This document shows, piece after piece, positions 8,902-16,833 of a stretch of DNA of 16,833 nucleotides. The stretch is from the NCBI GenBank assembly GCA_001929475.1, contig LXFE01000120.1, forward strand, positions 1 through 16,833, given 5' to 3'. Position numbers and translations under genes: made by a program. This DNA is from Neolecta irregularis DAH-3 (taxonomy: Eukaryota; Ascomycota; Neolectomycetes; Neolectales; Neolectaceae). Position 1 is the stretch's first letter; each line of letters starts with the position of its first letter. Below the pieces are notes generated by a model, which saw only the letters and a program-made list of their open reading frames with translations, searched no databases and was not told where the DNA came from.

Positions 8902-9176
8902 TGCAGCTGATATGGGTGAATGAATTTGGCGGTGGTGAAATCACGTCGCATCATAAGCGACTCGTCCTTTATCGCTTAGCCGCTATAGTCATTTTCTCAT
9001 CAACAGCGTTTTGTCCATTCTTGCGATATATCCATTAAAACCACCTTGCAATAGTCAAAATTCGCCTGCTGCTGGCGGTGCAAATATCCGCGCGCTCGTA
9101 AAGGGTTGATATATTTGACGAGAATATCGCGGACTGAAACCCCCGTCCGATCTTTGAAATCCTGGCTCATTCTGTT
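8902..9176. promoter_or_regulatory. Divergent promoter region, SARAF / Mph1
   Basis: A gap of 275 bp between divergent start codons must hold both promoters. A TATA-like tgatatattt lies about 70 bp before the Mph1 ATG, and there are GC-rich patches (ccgcgcgctcg). No individual site is convincing. Confidence 0.5.
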
Positions 9177-12082
9177 ATGTCAGACTATGATGAAGATATC
9201 GATGAAGATGATTTTCTTGCAGCAGCCCAGAATATTGAAGAAGCCGCGAAACCCATTACTCCATCCCGGATACCAGGTCGTAGTTATGCGCAACTGGATC
9301 TCTTTGGAAGACGGACGGAAAATTCACAAAGCTCGCAGAGATCTCTTTGTCGATCGAGTTCCAGGACATTTGATGAACCTCCTACGCATCATGAAATTGA
9401 TTGCGAAGCTGCAAGATCTTGGATCTATCCTACAAACTTGGGGTTTCGAGACTACCAATATAACATCACTCAAAAAGCTTTATTCCAAAACATACTCGTC
9501 GCTGTTCCCACTGGTCTCGGAAAGACATTTATTTCGTCATGTGTTATGCTTAATTATTACCGGTGGTTCCCCAAAGCAAAGATCATATTCATGGCACCTA
9601 CAAAACCACTCGTTGCTCAACAAATCGAAGCATGTCTCAGAGTCTGTGGCATACCCCGGAGCGCGACCGCCAGACTCACTGGTCAGCAGAATAAGGAAAC
9701 TCGAGCAGATGCATATGAGACCAGACGCGTCTTTTTTGCTACTCCACAAACCATCCAGAATGATCTCAAAAGTCGATTGCTTGATAGGAAGTCAGTTGTA
9801 TGTTTAGTAGTGGATGAAGCCCATCGAACCTCTGGAGCTTATTCTTACGGTGAGGTAGTCAAATTGATACGCGAAGAGAATAAAAGCCTACGAATCCTTG
9901 CGTTGACTGCAACTCCAGGGGGAGACATGGAGACAGTTCAAAATGTGGTCAATACTCTCTGCATTTCCAAAATCGAGATTCGGACCGAAGAAAGCATGGA
10001 TGTTCAACGATACATAAACAGAAAACACATCAACACACATGTCTTGAGTTTATCAAAAGAGATTCTCGAATATCAAGACCTTTATTGCAAAGTGATGAGG
10101 CCTTTCTTTGAGAAAGTTAAACCCCTAAATCTTTATCAAATTTATGATTTATCCGCATTGACACCATTTGCTTGTATGCAAGCCAAAGAAACATATCGTA
10201 CATCGTCAGCATTCAATCAGCATGCACAACCTATTCGGCAGATGTATTTAGGCTACCTCTCGTATCTCGCTTCAATCTCCTACGCTTTGACACTTCTCCT
10301 ACAGCATGGCATCGAACCCTTTTACAATTATCTTTTCGCTAAGCGCGAGGATATCTTGAAAAAAGGGAACAAAGTCGGTAAAATGGATTCTCTGCTGTTG
10401 AACAGCCCAGAATTTAAGCAAATAATGTCAAGAATCGAAGAGACGAAAGATTTACCGACATTTCAAGGTCACCCAAAGCTTCCAAGAATGACTGGTATCG
10501 TAATTGATCATTTTGTCCGTGCGCAGGACTCAAGTACACAAACTAGGGCAATGATCTTTGTGACATATCGTGATAGTGCAGATGTAATTGTTAAGACACT
10601 CAATCATCACAGACCTCTATGTAATGCTACCGTTTTCATTGGGCAAGCAGCTGCGAAGAAAGGCGGTGGTGTTGGAATGTCACAAAAAGAGCAACTCAAG
10701 GTATTTCACTGTCAGGCTCTTGTTGATGAATAGACTATCGAAATGTTCAAGAATGGTCAACACAACATCCTCGTAGCCACATCTATAGGAGAGGAAGGTC
10801 TAGATATTGGTGATGTCGACTTGATCGTTTGCTACGATTCCTCGAGCTCTCCGATTCGAATGGTGTTCATTTAATTGAGTGACTGACTAATCCATAGCTA
10901 CAACGTCTCGGCAGAACAGGTCGAAAACGAGATGGAAGTATCGCGATTCTCCTCGTTTGCGGAAAGGAAGAACAGTCATGGCAACGTGCATCAGACAGCT
11001 ACAGGACAATGCAGCAAAAGATTGCCAATGGCGAAGGGCTCGATTTATGTGACGGAGATCAAAGCCCACGGATCATACCCCGAGATACTCTGCCTTTTTG
11101 CAGAAAAGAAACAGTAGACATACCTGAAGAAAATTTATGCGATATCGGTAAAAGCCCTCTGAAGAAAAGGCGAGCTGTGCCAGTCAAGAAACGAGCAAAG
11201 ACCTTTCATATGTCTGACGACGTTGAAACAGGCTTCGTCACCGCGGGCATGATTTCTCAAAAACTAACTTCGAAACGTTTGCCACCAGAAATTGAGCTCG
11301 AACCAGAGTATCCGCTGATCCCTGAAAGCTCGATCCTCGGATTGCTCACTACTGAGCAGGAATTGGAACTGGACAAAATTTACCGAAGCGGTGTTGCTGA
11401 AAATGCTGCTATGGAGCCCTTTTGTGTGGATGATCATATGAATCACATCCGGTTACCAGTTTTGACAAGAACGGCCAATTGTGGATTGCTCACACACAGG
11501 ATAGCCGACCTTATTCGAAAGATACACGAAATTGATGGCTCAATAACTGTACAATATCAAAACGAACTTTCTGCAGATGACAATAACATTTCCCTTCCGG
11601 TTTCGGTGATAAACTCGAAAGCAAACCTGAAAACAAAACCATCTGTTCGGCCTGGTATGTTTAGTACAGCACCATCTGAGGTGGGGAAGCTAGTGATGGG
11701 AAAACGCAGAGGCTTAACAGAGGTTTCCACAAACATTGCCAAGCGGACGTAATAAATCACTGATATTCTTTTCAAACTGACTCGAAGCTTATCCTCATTC
11801 AAATCAGCCAGGGCTCTGATGAAAGATAGTATCTCAGTCTCTGGAGATAGCGATATGATAGAAATCATCACAGATACGCCCCCTGATGACGATCTTATAG
11901 AGTCTAAATCGACAAAGAGGAAAAGTGACGAGGTTGACATGAGTACCAGTGACGATGAAGAACTTCCTTCTCTTAGTCAAGCTCTGACTTCGGGCTTTTC
12001 CTCTTCGAAACATTCCGATGGAAAGTTAAACTCAGCCAAGAAACAAAAGCATGTTATAATGAATGACGACGGTGATTATTAA
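9177..12082 (+). CDS. MPH1: Mph1/FANCM-type ATP-dependent DNA helicase
   Basis: Nuclear 3'-5' SF2 helicase that remodels stalled forks and D-loops and limits crossovers (yeast Mph1, S. pombe Fml1, human FANCM). Four exons (9177-10700, 10734-10862, 10898-11748, 11788-12082) with introns of 33, 35 and 39 nt give 932 residues. Motifs in order: FRDYQ (90-94), Walker A VPTGLGKT (110-117), [24 protein letters not shown] in VVDEAHR (211-217), ALTATPGG, the helical insert domain of the Hef/FANCM group, [30 protein letters not shown], and [12 protein letters not shown] (553-564). The first intron ends in the TAG that closes the long first frame; removing it restores motifs V and VI. The last exon is an acidic, Ser-rich and Lys-rich tail. 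For intron 3 a more distant acceptor (59 nt, to 11807) would also keep frame. No nuclease domain is present, as expected for fungal Mph1. Confidence 0.95.
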
Positions 12083-12249
12083 GTGTATGGAGATAATTCA
12101 TATTGTGGAGCATTGATTTATCGACATGGCGGCGATTCGGACAGGGCAATTGTGAATAGTGCTAAAAAATGGAGTTTATGGGTAATCGAGTTCGTCGAAT
12201 TTGATTGTGGTGTACAACCTAACCTCCACATTTTTCTCCGTTATCTGCG

Positions 12250-12806
12250 ATGAACAAACCCTTTACGGGGGATTTATCTCTTCCACAAATCTCCAATAAA
12301 GACCTTTTGGGCTTTCACCAGAGCCATTTCGGCCAAGCTGCACAAACGGTCTTTGCCGACTACCTTGCTGGTCAACAACTTGACCCCCTAATGGATGATA
12401 CAGAATTTCTTGATGCGGAGGTAGATGCAGTATACTATCCCGACGGAGTAAGACGAACACTAACTGATGAACAAATCGAAATGTTTCGTTGGTCTGAGGA
12501 GCAGGCCATTATTCGTACTGTTGTGCTTTTCCGCATCTCTTTGACATTACAGGAAGAAACATCAAAGAGGCAGAGGCAAAGGCGAATAATGATAATAATA
12601 CCATTAAGACAATGGCTTCTTCAATTGAAAAGTCCCCTTCTATCCCAGGAACTCGCAGTCAAGAGTACAGAGATCGTCAACGTTTGCTCTATGGCGCTGA
12701 TGCTAAGAAAATCTCGCAGCTGGAGGATCAAATAGATGTGAACTATCAACGGACCATGGAACGCTCTAAATTCAAATACTGGCCTTCTATAGGCCTGCGC
12801 ATATGA
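12250..12806 (+). CDS. DUF3807-like fungal protein of unknown function
   Basis: Two exons (12250-12514, 12553-12806) and a 38-nt intron give 172 residues. The segment VYYPDGVRRTLTDEQIEMFRWSEEQAIIR resembles the fungal DUF3807 family as I remember it. The N-terminal part (LLGFHQSHFGQAAQ) is short and helical. After the intron the chain is highly charged and helix-forming (RRNIKEAEAKANND, SQEYRDRQRLL, KKISQLEDQI), possibly a coiled coil. Splicing shifts the frame, so the long unspliced frame to 12735 is false after 12514. There is no catalytic motif, signal peptide or membrane segment. It follows Mph1 on the same strand with a 167-bp gap and has its own ATG, so it is a separate gene. The extreme C-terminus (FKYWPSIGLRI) is less certain. 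Confidence 0.7.
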
Positions 12807-13434
12807 AATCATGGGGGCGGGACGTGTAACTGTTTCGATGATGAAGGTCACTGCTCACTGTCATCCTTGTCCGGATCTACCAGCCTTTTTGTGGTCTTTG
12901 ATAGTAACCCCTGCGGTTTGCAAAGACGACGAACTGGCTAGAAGTGAAGATAATGCAGGCCTCTTCTGAGATATTTTCTGTACACATACGTTTGTTGAAG
13001 AGACGGGAATTTACATTAATGCGCATTCGATAACTATGAATATACAAAATATAATGAAAATCATTCTTCCAATCAACCACTCTTAATACACGGTTTCGCA
13101 AAATTAGATTCCATCAGATTAATCCAATATTCAATAGACTCTTTCAACATTATGAGTGCGGTTTATTCGGTAAAGCTGGACCATTTCGTGCGATCGGAGA
13201 CAACTGGGGTGACTTGGCGGTTATGGTATTAGACTCCGATGCTACAGTGACTGCGACAGTCGCGACCAGAATAATAGGGAACCGCATGTGATATAATAAT
13301 GTCTGTTATTCTGCGGACAATGCGGTTTTATAGATTTTTGACCCAAGGCCGGATGTGGAAATATGGAAATCATTCCTGGACGCGATTTCCCGATTTCCCA
13401 ATAGGGCACAGAATGTCCAGAAGTTGTCATTACC
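12807..13434. other. Intergenic region, 628 bp, with interleaved inverted repeats
   Basis: I see no credible gene on either strand. Frames at 12877-13101 and 13242-13454 (minus) have no family resemblance or splice continuity. The region holds two interleaved 8-bp inverted repeats at 13267-13327, listed separately, and must include the promoter of the F-box/JmjC gene. A tRNA-like A-box string (tggcggttatgg) has no matching B box. Confidence 0.45.
13267..13327. repeat. Two interleaved 8-bp inverted repeats
   Basis: cagaataa (13267-13274) pairs with ttattctg (13306-13313), and aaccgcat (13280-13287) pairs with atgcggtt (13320-13327). All pairs are perfect. The arms alternate (A1 B1 A2 B2), so in RNA they could form an H-type pseudoknot; in DNA they could be two overlapping dyad sites. 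Confidence 0.4.
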
Positions 13435-15051
13435 ATGGCTCCCCAAAGAATCAAAAAGCCTTGTAATTATTGATAATTTTGAGTTTCTCACTATCTAAGC
13501 AATAATGGTTTTTTGCTGTTTGATCACCTCTTTCATTATGGTGAAATTTATCAATCCTCCACATCCGCTGGGAATCAAACCGTTCGGAAATGCGTTCCTA
13601 GCCTGTTCAAACTCTCGTTATAATCTAGGAGCCTTGGCATCGTTGTCAGACGAACTGCTTCTTGAAATTTGTGGTTTTTTCAGCCTGACCCATCTTCTCC
13701 ATTTTGGGAGCCTTTCAAAGGCATGTTACGCATTTGGGTCGGCCGAAGAACTTTGGAAAAACCTTGTTGTAAGAAAGGCCCAGAGCGATTGTATTTGGAG
13801 AGGAAGTTGGAGAAAAACAGCACTGAATATGACCGATGCCGAAGTGGCACATATACACATTGACAATTTTTATTCCGACATTTTATACCGGCCTTATATG
13901 AACGCGTTCATTGATCTCAGCGGATTGCCAAGGGACGACACGATTCCGCGCTTGAGCAACCTTAGTCAAGACGAATTCTCAACAAAGTGGTCTAACCAAC
14001 CTTTCATACTCACAGAAGTCGTCCCAAAATGGAGTGCATCCCATTGGGATATCGATTATCTTCTTGAGAAACATGGCGATCATATTTTCCGAGCGGAATG
14101 TGTGGACTGGAAACTACGGACATATATTGACTACCTACGAAACAATCAAGACGAAAGCCCTCTCTATTTATTTGATAAAGGTTTTGTTGAGAAGGAAGGA
14201 GGAACCCTCGGTGACGACTATCAATCTCCCTATGAGGTGTTTGGTAGAGACTATTTTGAAATTTTGGGAGCAGATCGACCCGGTAAACATTTCCTTCATC
14301 TGAACGACTAATCTATTGTGCAGATTATCGCTGGTTGATTATAGGACCTGCTCGATCTGGGAGTACTTTCCACAAGGTGAACTGACAAAATATATCCCTA
14401 ATCCTTCAGGATCCAAATGGTACATCGGCATGGAATGCAGTTATTACTGGAGCGAAATTTTGGATTATGTTCCCACCAAATCAAACACCACCAGGCGTTT
14501 TCGTAACGCCAGGTTCGACTTTTATTTAAGCTTGGTTCTGAACTCTAGACGAAGCAGAAGTCACTTCGCCCTCGTCGATAGCAGAATGGGTATCTGGGTT
14601 CTTACCAGAAGCTCGACGAACAGGATGTCTCGAAGGGGTGTGCCATGCTGGAGAGATCTTGCATGTTCCCTCAGGTTAGTTTGCTAGTTGTATTTTAAGC
14701 TCAATAGTAGGCTGGTGGCACTTGGTCGTTAATCTGAGCGAGTCGATAGCCATAGTAATCCTTTTCCTCTAAAGCTTCTAATAGTAAAAGACTCAGAACT
14801 TTGTCCCGGAAGCGCACTTACCGAAAGTCTTGTCTTTTCTAAAAAATAAGCCGGATCAGATCAGCGGATTTAAGGATTGTAAGGATGCCTATGAGGAATT
14901 TGAGAAGCAGTTGGAACACAACTTTCCAGAGGAGCTGGCTCGTGCAAAAGGAAAGATAACAGCGTCGAGAGGGCCAAAGAAGCACAAATGGAATCAACTT
15001 AGGGCAAGCGAAACTTCAATGTCTTTTTCATTTGGATTCGCTGATGAGTGA
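13435..15051 (+). CDS. F-box / JmjC-domain protein (Fe(II)/2-oxoglutarate oxygenase)
   Basis: Joins an F-box, the Skp1-binding motif of SCF ubiquitin ligases, to a JmjC cupin oxygenase. Seven exons: 13435-13462, 13500-14282, 14324-14376, 14410-14512, 14549-14674, 14711-14754, 14791-15051. Introns are 33-41 nt, giving 465 residues. F-box at about 55-100 (LASLSDELLLEICGFF...ELWKNLV). JmjC iron ligands are H287 and D289 in FHKDP and H368 in GWWHLVVN, with K304 in the usual cosubstrate position (TGAKFWIMFPP). The order F-box, IPRLSNLS, ESPLYLFDK, WLIIGPARSGSTFHKDP, GEILHVPSGWWH, TQNFV, LKNKPDQISGF matches a known fungal F-box/JmjC group. All oxygenase ligands are intact, so activity is likely; the substrate is unknown. 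The start is uncertain: the first small exon (MAPQRIKKP) is attractive but brings in 19 hydrophobic residues, and ATG 13538 is a simpler alternative. Confidence 0.93.
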
Positions 15052-15391
15052 AATATCAGCGAGAGAGTAGGGACGACTAAATGGGAATTTCATTGGCAAT
15101 TGAGTATACGGCGAGGTATGAAACCTTTACATATATTCTGCATAAATTCCTTGTCTCAGCCAGAGTTCATTTTAGGAAGTAGCCAAGATAGGCATGGGTC
15201 AGATGATGCAATTCGAGTGATTCCTTTTTGTATTTATCTTCCTGTGAATTGCTGGGATACATTTGCCATATTTCTGAGTAGTTTGTACTCGTAGTGTTCA
15301 CGATGGGGATATCTAACCAGCGATATCCAGTAGATAGACTATTCTTTGAGTGACATTTGTACGATTTGTGCTACTTCTCCGACTGCACTTG
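15052..15391. other. Intergenic region, 340 bp
   Basis: Lies between two plus-strand genes, and I recognise no coding sequence in it. A 7-bp inverted repeat, ggatatc (15307-15313) and gatatcc (15322-15328) with an 8-nt spacer, is centred about 75 bp before the next gene's ATG and could be a dyad binding site. Confidence 0.4.
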
Positions 15392-16175
15392 ATGATCAAC
15401 TCCGAATCCGACGTCAAACCCTTACATCTAATGCTCGACCATTTAGTCCAGCGGTTCAACCAGTACCCTGAAACCGTAATTCTCCGTAATTCCGCTCTCT
15501 TTCATAGAATTCCAATTTGTAGACTTCTTCAGTCTCTTACGACGGAATCCGCCTGATCAACCATCGCCGTACTTGAAAATCTATCTCCTCCGCAAATCCT
15601 ATGTGCGGAGTCTATTGGACTGCCGCTTTGACGTTCAGTTCATAAGATATGTTGAAGAACTCGAAAGTTCCCGCCGCAGAACAGCTCGAGAAGGCCCGAA
15701 AGAGAACTTCTATCTTAGACTATATGATTACTTAGACATTAATCTTCGTCGCTTCGTACGATCCGTCTTGTGACATGACTAATTCTAGACGGTTCTTTAT
15801 GAGATGTCACAGAAACCATTTCCTACGAACGACGTTAACAATGCTACTGAATCATTATACCCAGTTCCTAGTCCCGATCGCGCAGCAATGCTAAGATTGG
15901 CTGAAATTTGTAAGCATGATCGGTCATGCCTGGGGGAAATATTAAACATTGTTCAATGGGAGAATGTTTATATGGCAGTATCAAAGTATTTGGATCTTTG
16001 TACTGAATTCGAACGATTTAAGGAAACGGGATTCAGAGATAAGACGCTCTTAGAAACGGTATCTAGTCAGGATGAAGTGTTTGATGCTGACTTTTAGATT
16101 GATTTCAATGGACAGGAAGCCGATTGGGAGGACCTGACAGTGGACGAGGCCTCGGAGATGATTCAAGAGAAATAA
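15392..16175 (+). CDS. Unrecognised conserved-looking helical protein
   Basis: I do not recognise this family. Four exons (15392-15485, 15523-15755, 15789-16058, 16098-16175) with introns of 37, 33 and 39 nt join in frame to give 224 residues. An in-frame TGA at 15347 bounds the frame upstream, and the ATG gives MINSESDVKPLHL. The protein looks soluble and almost wholly helical, with patterned segments such as YLKIYLLRKSYVRSLLDC, ENFYLRLYDYLDINLRRF, PVPSPDRAAMLRLAEICKHD and VYMAVSKYLDLC. It ends in an acidic stretch, DWEDLTVDEASEMIQEK. There is no signal peptide, membrane segment or zinc motif. The second and third exons are long, stop-free and rich in charged helix patterns, which supports a real gene. 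The first junction is least certain: the 37-nt intron uses acceptor ttgtag at 15522, while the nearer acceptor at 15507 would make a 22-nt intron. Confidence 0.7.
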
Positions 16176-16231
16176 TTTAACAAACCAAACATCCTATAGC
16201 ACGCAGGTAATCATTGTTGAGTTTTTGGAAT

Positions 16232-16326
16232 CAGGGTATCACATGAAAAAGCCCATCTTGGCATAAAAGCCAAGCCCATGGGCTTTTCATGGGCCGGGCT
16301 AAGCCCATGGCCCGTCCACAACACTG
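16232..16326 (-). mobile_element. hAT-like transposon terminal fragment
   Basis: Read on the minus strand from 16326, the sequence begins CAGTGTTGTGGACGGGCC and continues with repeated GGGC/GCCC units (gggccgggc, and the palindrome aagcccatgggctt at 16272-16285). A CAGTG start followed by GGGCC-rich subterminal repeats is characteristic of many hAT-superfamily ends. The left end, cagggtatca at 16232, also begins CAG, but the 8-bp flanks (tacactgc on the right) do not match, so no intact target duplication is seen. It is about 95 bp and has no transposase. A truncated end or a tiny non-autonomous relic. Confidence 0.45.
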
Positions 16327-16381
16327 TACACTGCCTGTAACGTGTTGAGCTCTTTATGTACAAATAATACTAGTTTATATT

Positions 16382-16422
16382 CCTTAATCTAAGCTTGTAG
16401 ACTTTATGAGCTTAGGTTAAGG
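16382..16422. repeat. Imperfect 14-bp inverted repeat (stem-loop)
   Basis: ccttaatctaagct (16382-16395) pairs with agcttaggttaagg (16409-16422), 13 of 14 positions, with a 13-nt spacer. In a plus-strand transcript the odd position is a U-G wobble, so the hairpin would be strong. It lies about 205 bp past the stop of the unrecognised gene. Confidence 0.5.
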
Positions 16423-16484
16423 TATGCCCGCTAAGTTAAATACAATTGCCGTTATTTCTTTTCCGCCACTTGCGTCATTGGTAA

Positions 16485-16513
16485 GATATATCCGGTAATA
16501 TCCCGGATATATC
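16485..16513. repeat. Perfect 11-bp inverted repeat (stem-loop)
   Basis: gatatatccgg (16485-16495) and ccggatatatc (16503-16513) are perfect arms with a 7-nt spacer, 23 bp past the stop of the minus-strand acyltransferase. Could be a 3'-UTR hairpin or a transposon footprint. Confidence 0.5.
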
Positions 16514-16535
16514 ATTACACTGCCCAACGGTTTAA

Positions 16536-16833
16536 TTAGAGACAGAACATGCTTTGTAACGTTGTTGCTAGTGCTATCAAACTTGTGAAGGAAAATATCC
16601 ATGCTGCGAGTGACTTAATACATGTAGGAATCACCATAGCCTCAAAACATATATATAATGCCTGGATTTCGCAGAAGACAATGAATGTCCACATACCGGC
16701 CCACCTGTAAGTGGCAAATGTTGCATAGCCGTGGAATATCCCGCTGACCAAAAATCCACCCATCAGGCCAAGAGGCCGTCCGAATCGCGCGAGAGGGTAA
16801 TATCCAATAGACATCATCGGGGACCGTACAAGC
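16536..16833 (-). CDS. Wax-synthase-like membrane O-acyltransferase, C-terminal part
   Basis: The minus-strand frame is open to the window edge and ends at a TAA at 16536-16538; the 5' part lies outside. The visible 98 residues start LVRSPMMSIGYYPLARF and continue GRPLGLMGGFLVSGIFHGY. The SG-(I/L)-F-H motif contains the conserved histidine of the fungal wax-synthase/terpenoid O-acetyltransferase group of membrane-bound acyltransferases. Three hydrophobic stretches follow (GLMGGFLVSGIFHGY, TFIVFCEIQALYICFEAMVI, AAWIFSFTSLIALATTLQSMFCL), consistent with C-terminal transmembrane helices in the ER. Fungal members acylate alcohols, sterols or terpenoids; the substrate is not readable here. A short intron near the end could change the last residues, but the observed stop is the simplest model. 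Confidence 0.75.
   Translation of the reverse strand, partial: LVRSPMMSIGYYPLARFGRPLGLMGGFLVSGIFHGYATFATYRWAGMWTFIVFCEIQALYICFEAMVIPTCIKSLAAWIFSFTSLIALATTLQSMFCL

Larger units (their letters stand above)
16176..16535. other. Convergent intergenic region, 360 bp
   Basis: Lies between two convergent genes. It contains a hAT-like transposon end (16232-16326) and two strong inverted repeats (16382-16422 and 16485-16513), described separately. A 61-residue minus-strand frame (16417-16602) overlaps it; joining that frame to the acyltransferase would need a 29-nt intron, shorter than any other here. Confidence 0.45.

Noticed and set aside
9106-9807. 233-residue plus-strand frame overlapping the start of Mph1.
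   Set aside because: Out-of-frame shadow of the Mph1 helicase domain; the Mph1 frame carries all the motifs.
13200-13270. tRNA-like stretch with tggcggttatgg and a short hairpin gactgcgacagtc.
   Set aside because: No B box, no acceptor stem, and the anticodon arm does not pair.
15486-15507. 22-nt intron in the unrecognised gene using acceptor tttcatag.
   Set aside because: Frame-compatible but too short for splicing; the 37-nt version with acceptor ttgtag also keeps frame.
16417-16602. Extra 3' exon of the acyltransferase (frame containing YPGYYRIYLTNDASGGK).
   Set aside because: Would need a 29-nt intron, and the extra residues do not resemble the end of wax-synthase proteins. They coincide with a palindrome.

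Overview
The window looks like compact, intron-rich nuclear DNA from a fungus, most likely a basidiomycete. The genes are single-copy eukaryotic types (eIF4A, Mph1/FANCM helicase, SARAF, 1-Cys peroxiredoxin, an F-box/JmjC protein). Nearly every coding region only closes into a full-length protein after removal of very short GT-AG introns. I reconstructed 33 introns: 32 are 33-45 nt and one is 64 nt. The basidiomycete assignment is an inference from gene content and architecture. The tiny introns are seen directly.

Layout, left to right. 1-529 (-): a degraded C-terminal fragment of a TTC7/Ypp1-type TPR protein with an internal frameshift. 530-932: a repeat-like block between 13-bp direct repeats. 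1274-2146 (+): a seven-exon methylthioribulose-1-phosphate dehydratase gene that no single long ORF reveals. 2346-3695 (-): eIF4A. 4016-4760 (+): 1-Cys peroxiredoxin, divergent from eIF4A. 5014-5999 (-): a Pst2/Ycp4-type flavodoxin-like quinone reductase ending in a CaaX-like box. 6105-6362 (-): a doubtful small ORF. About 6498-6773: a diverged second copy of the repeat block. 7053-7878 (+): SAM-dependent methyltransferase. 7953-8901 (-): SARAF-like ER membrane protein. 9177-12082 (+): Mph1/FANCM-type helicase. 12250-12806 (+): a DUF3807-like protein. 13435-15051 (+): F-box/JmjC protein. 15392-16175 (+): an unrecognised four-exon gene. 16232-16326: a hAT-like transposon end. 16536-16833 (-): the 3' part of a wax-synthase-like membrane acyltransferase, cut by the window edge.

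The genes do not form a pathway cluster or operon. Strands mostly alternate, giving shared divergent promoters (eIF4A/peroxiredoxin, SARAF/Mph1) and tight convergent ends (74 bp between the methyltransferase and SARAF stops). The one functional theme is oxidative stress: a 1-Cys peroxiredoxin sits end-to-end with a flavodoxin-like quinone reductase that has an AP-1-type site in its promoter. I found no rRNA, tRNA or CRISPR array. The best candidates for something new are the unrecognised helical protein at 15392-16175, the lipid-anchor signal on the quinone reductase, the two-copy LTR-like repeat next to a decaying TTC7 fragment, and the ultra-short intron regime.
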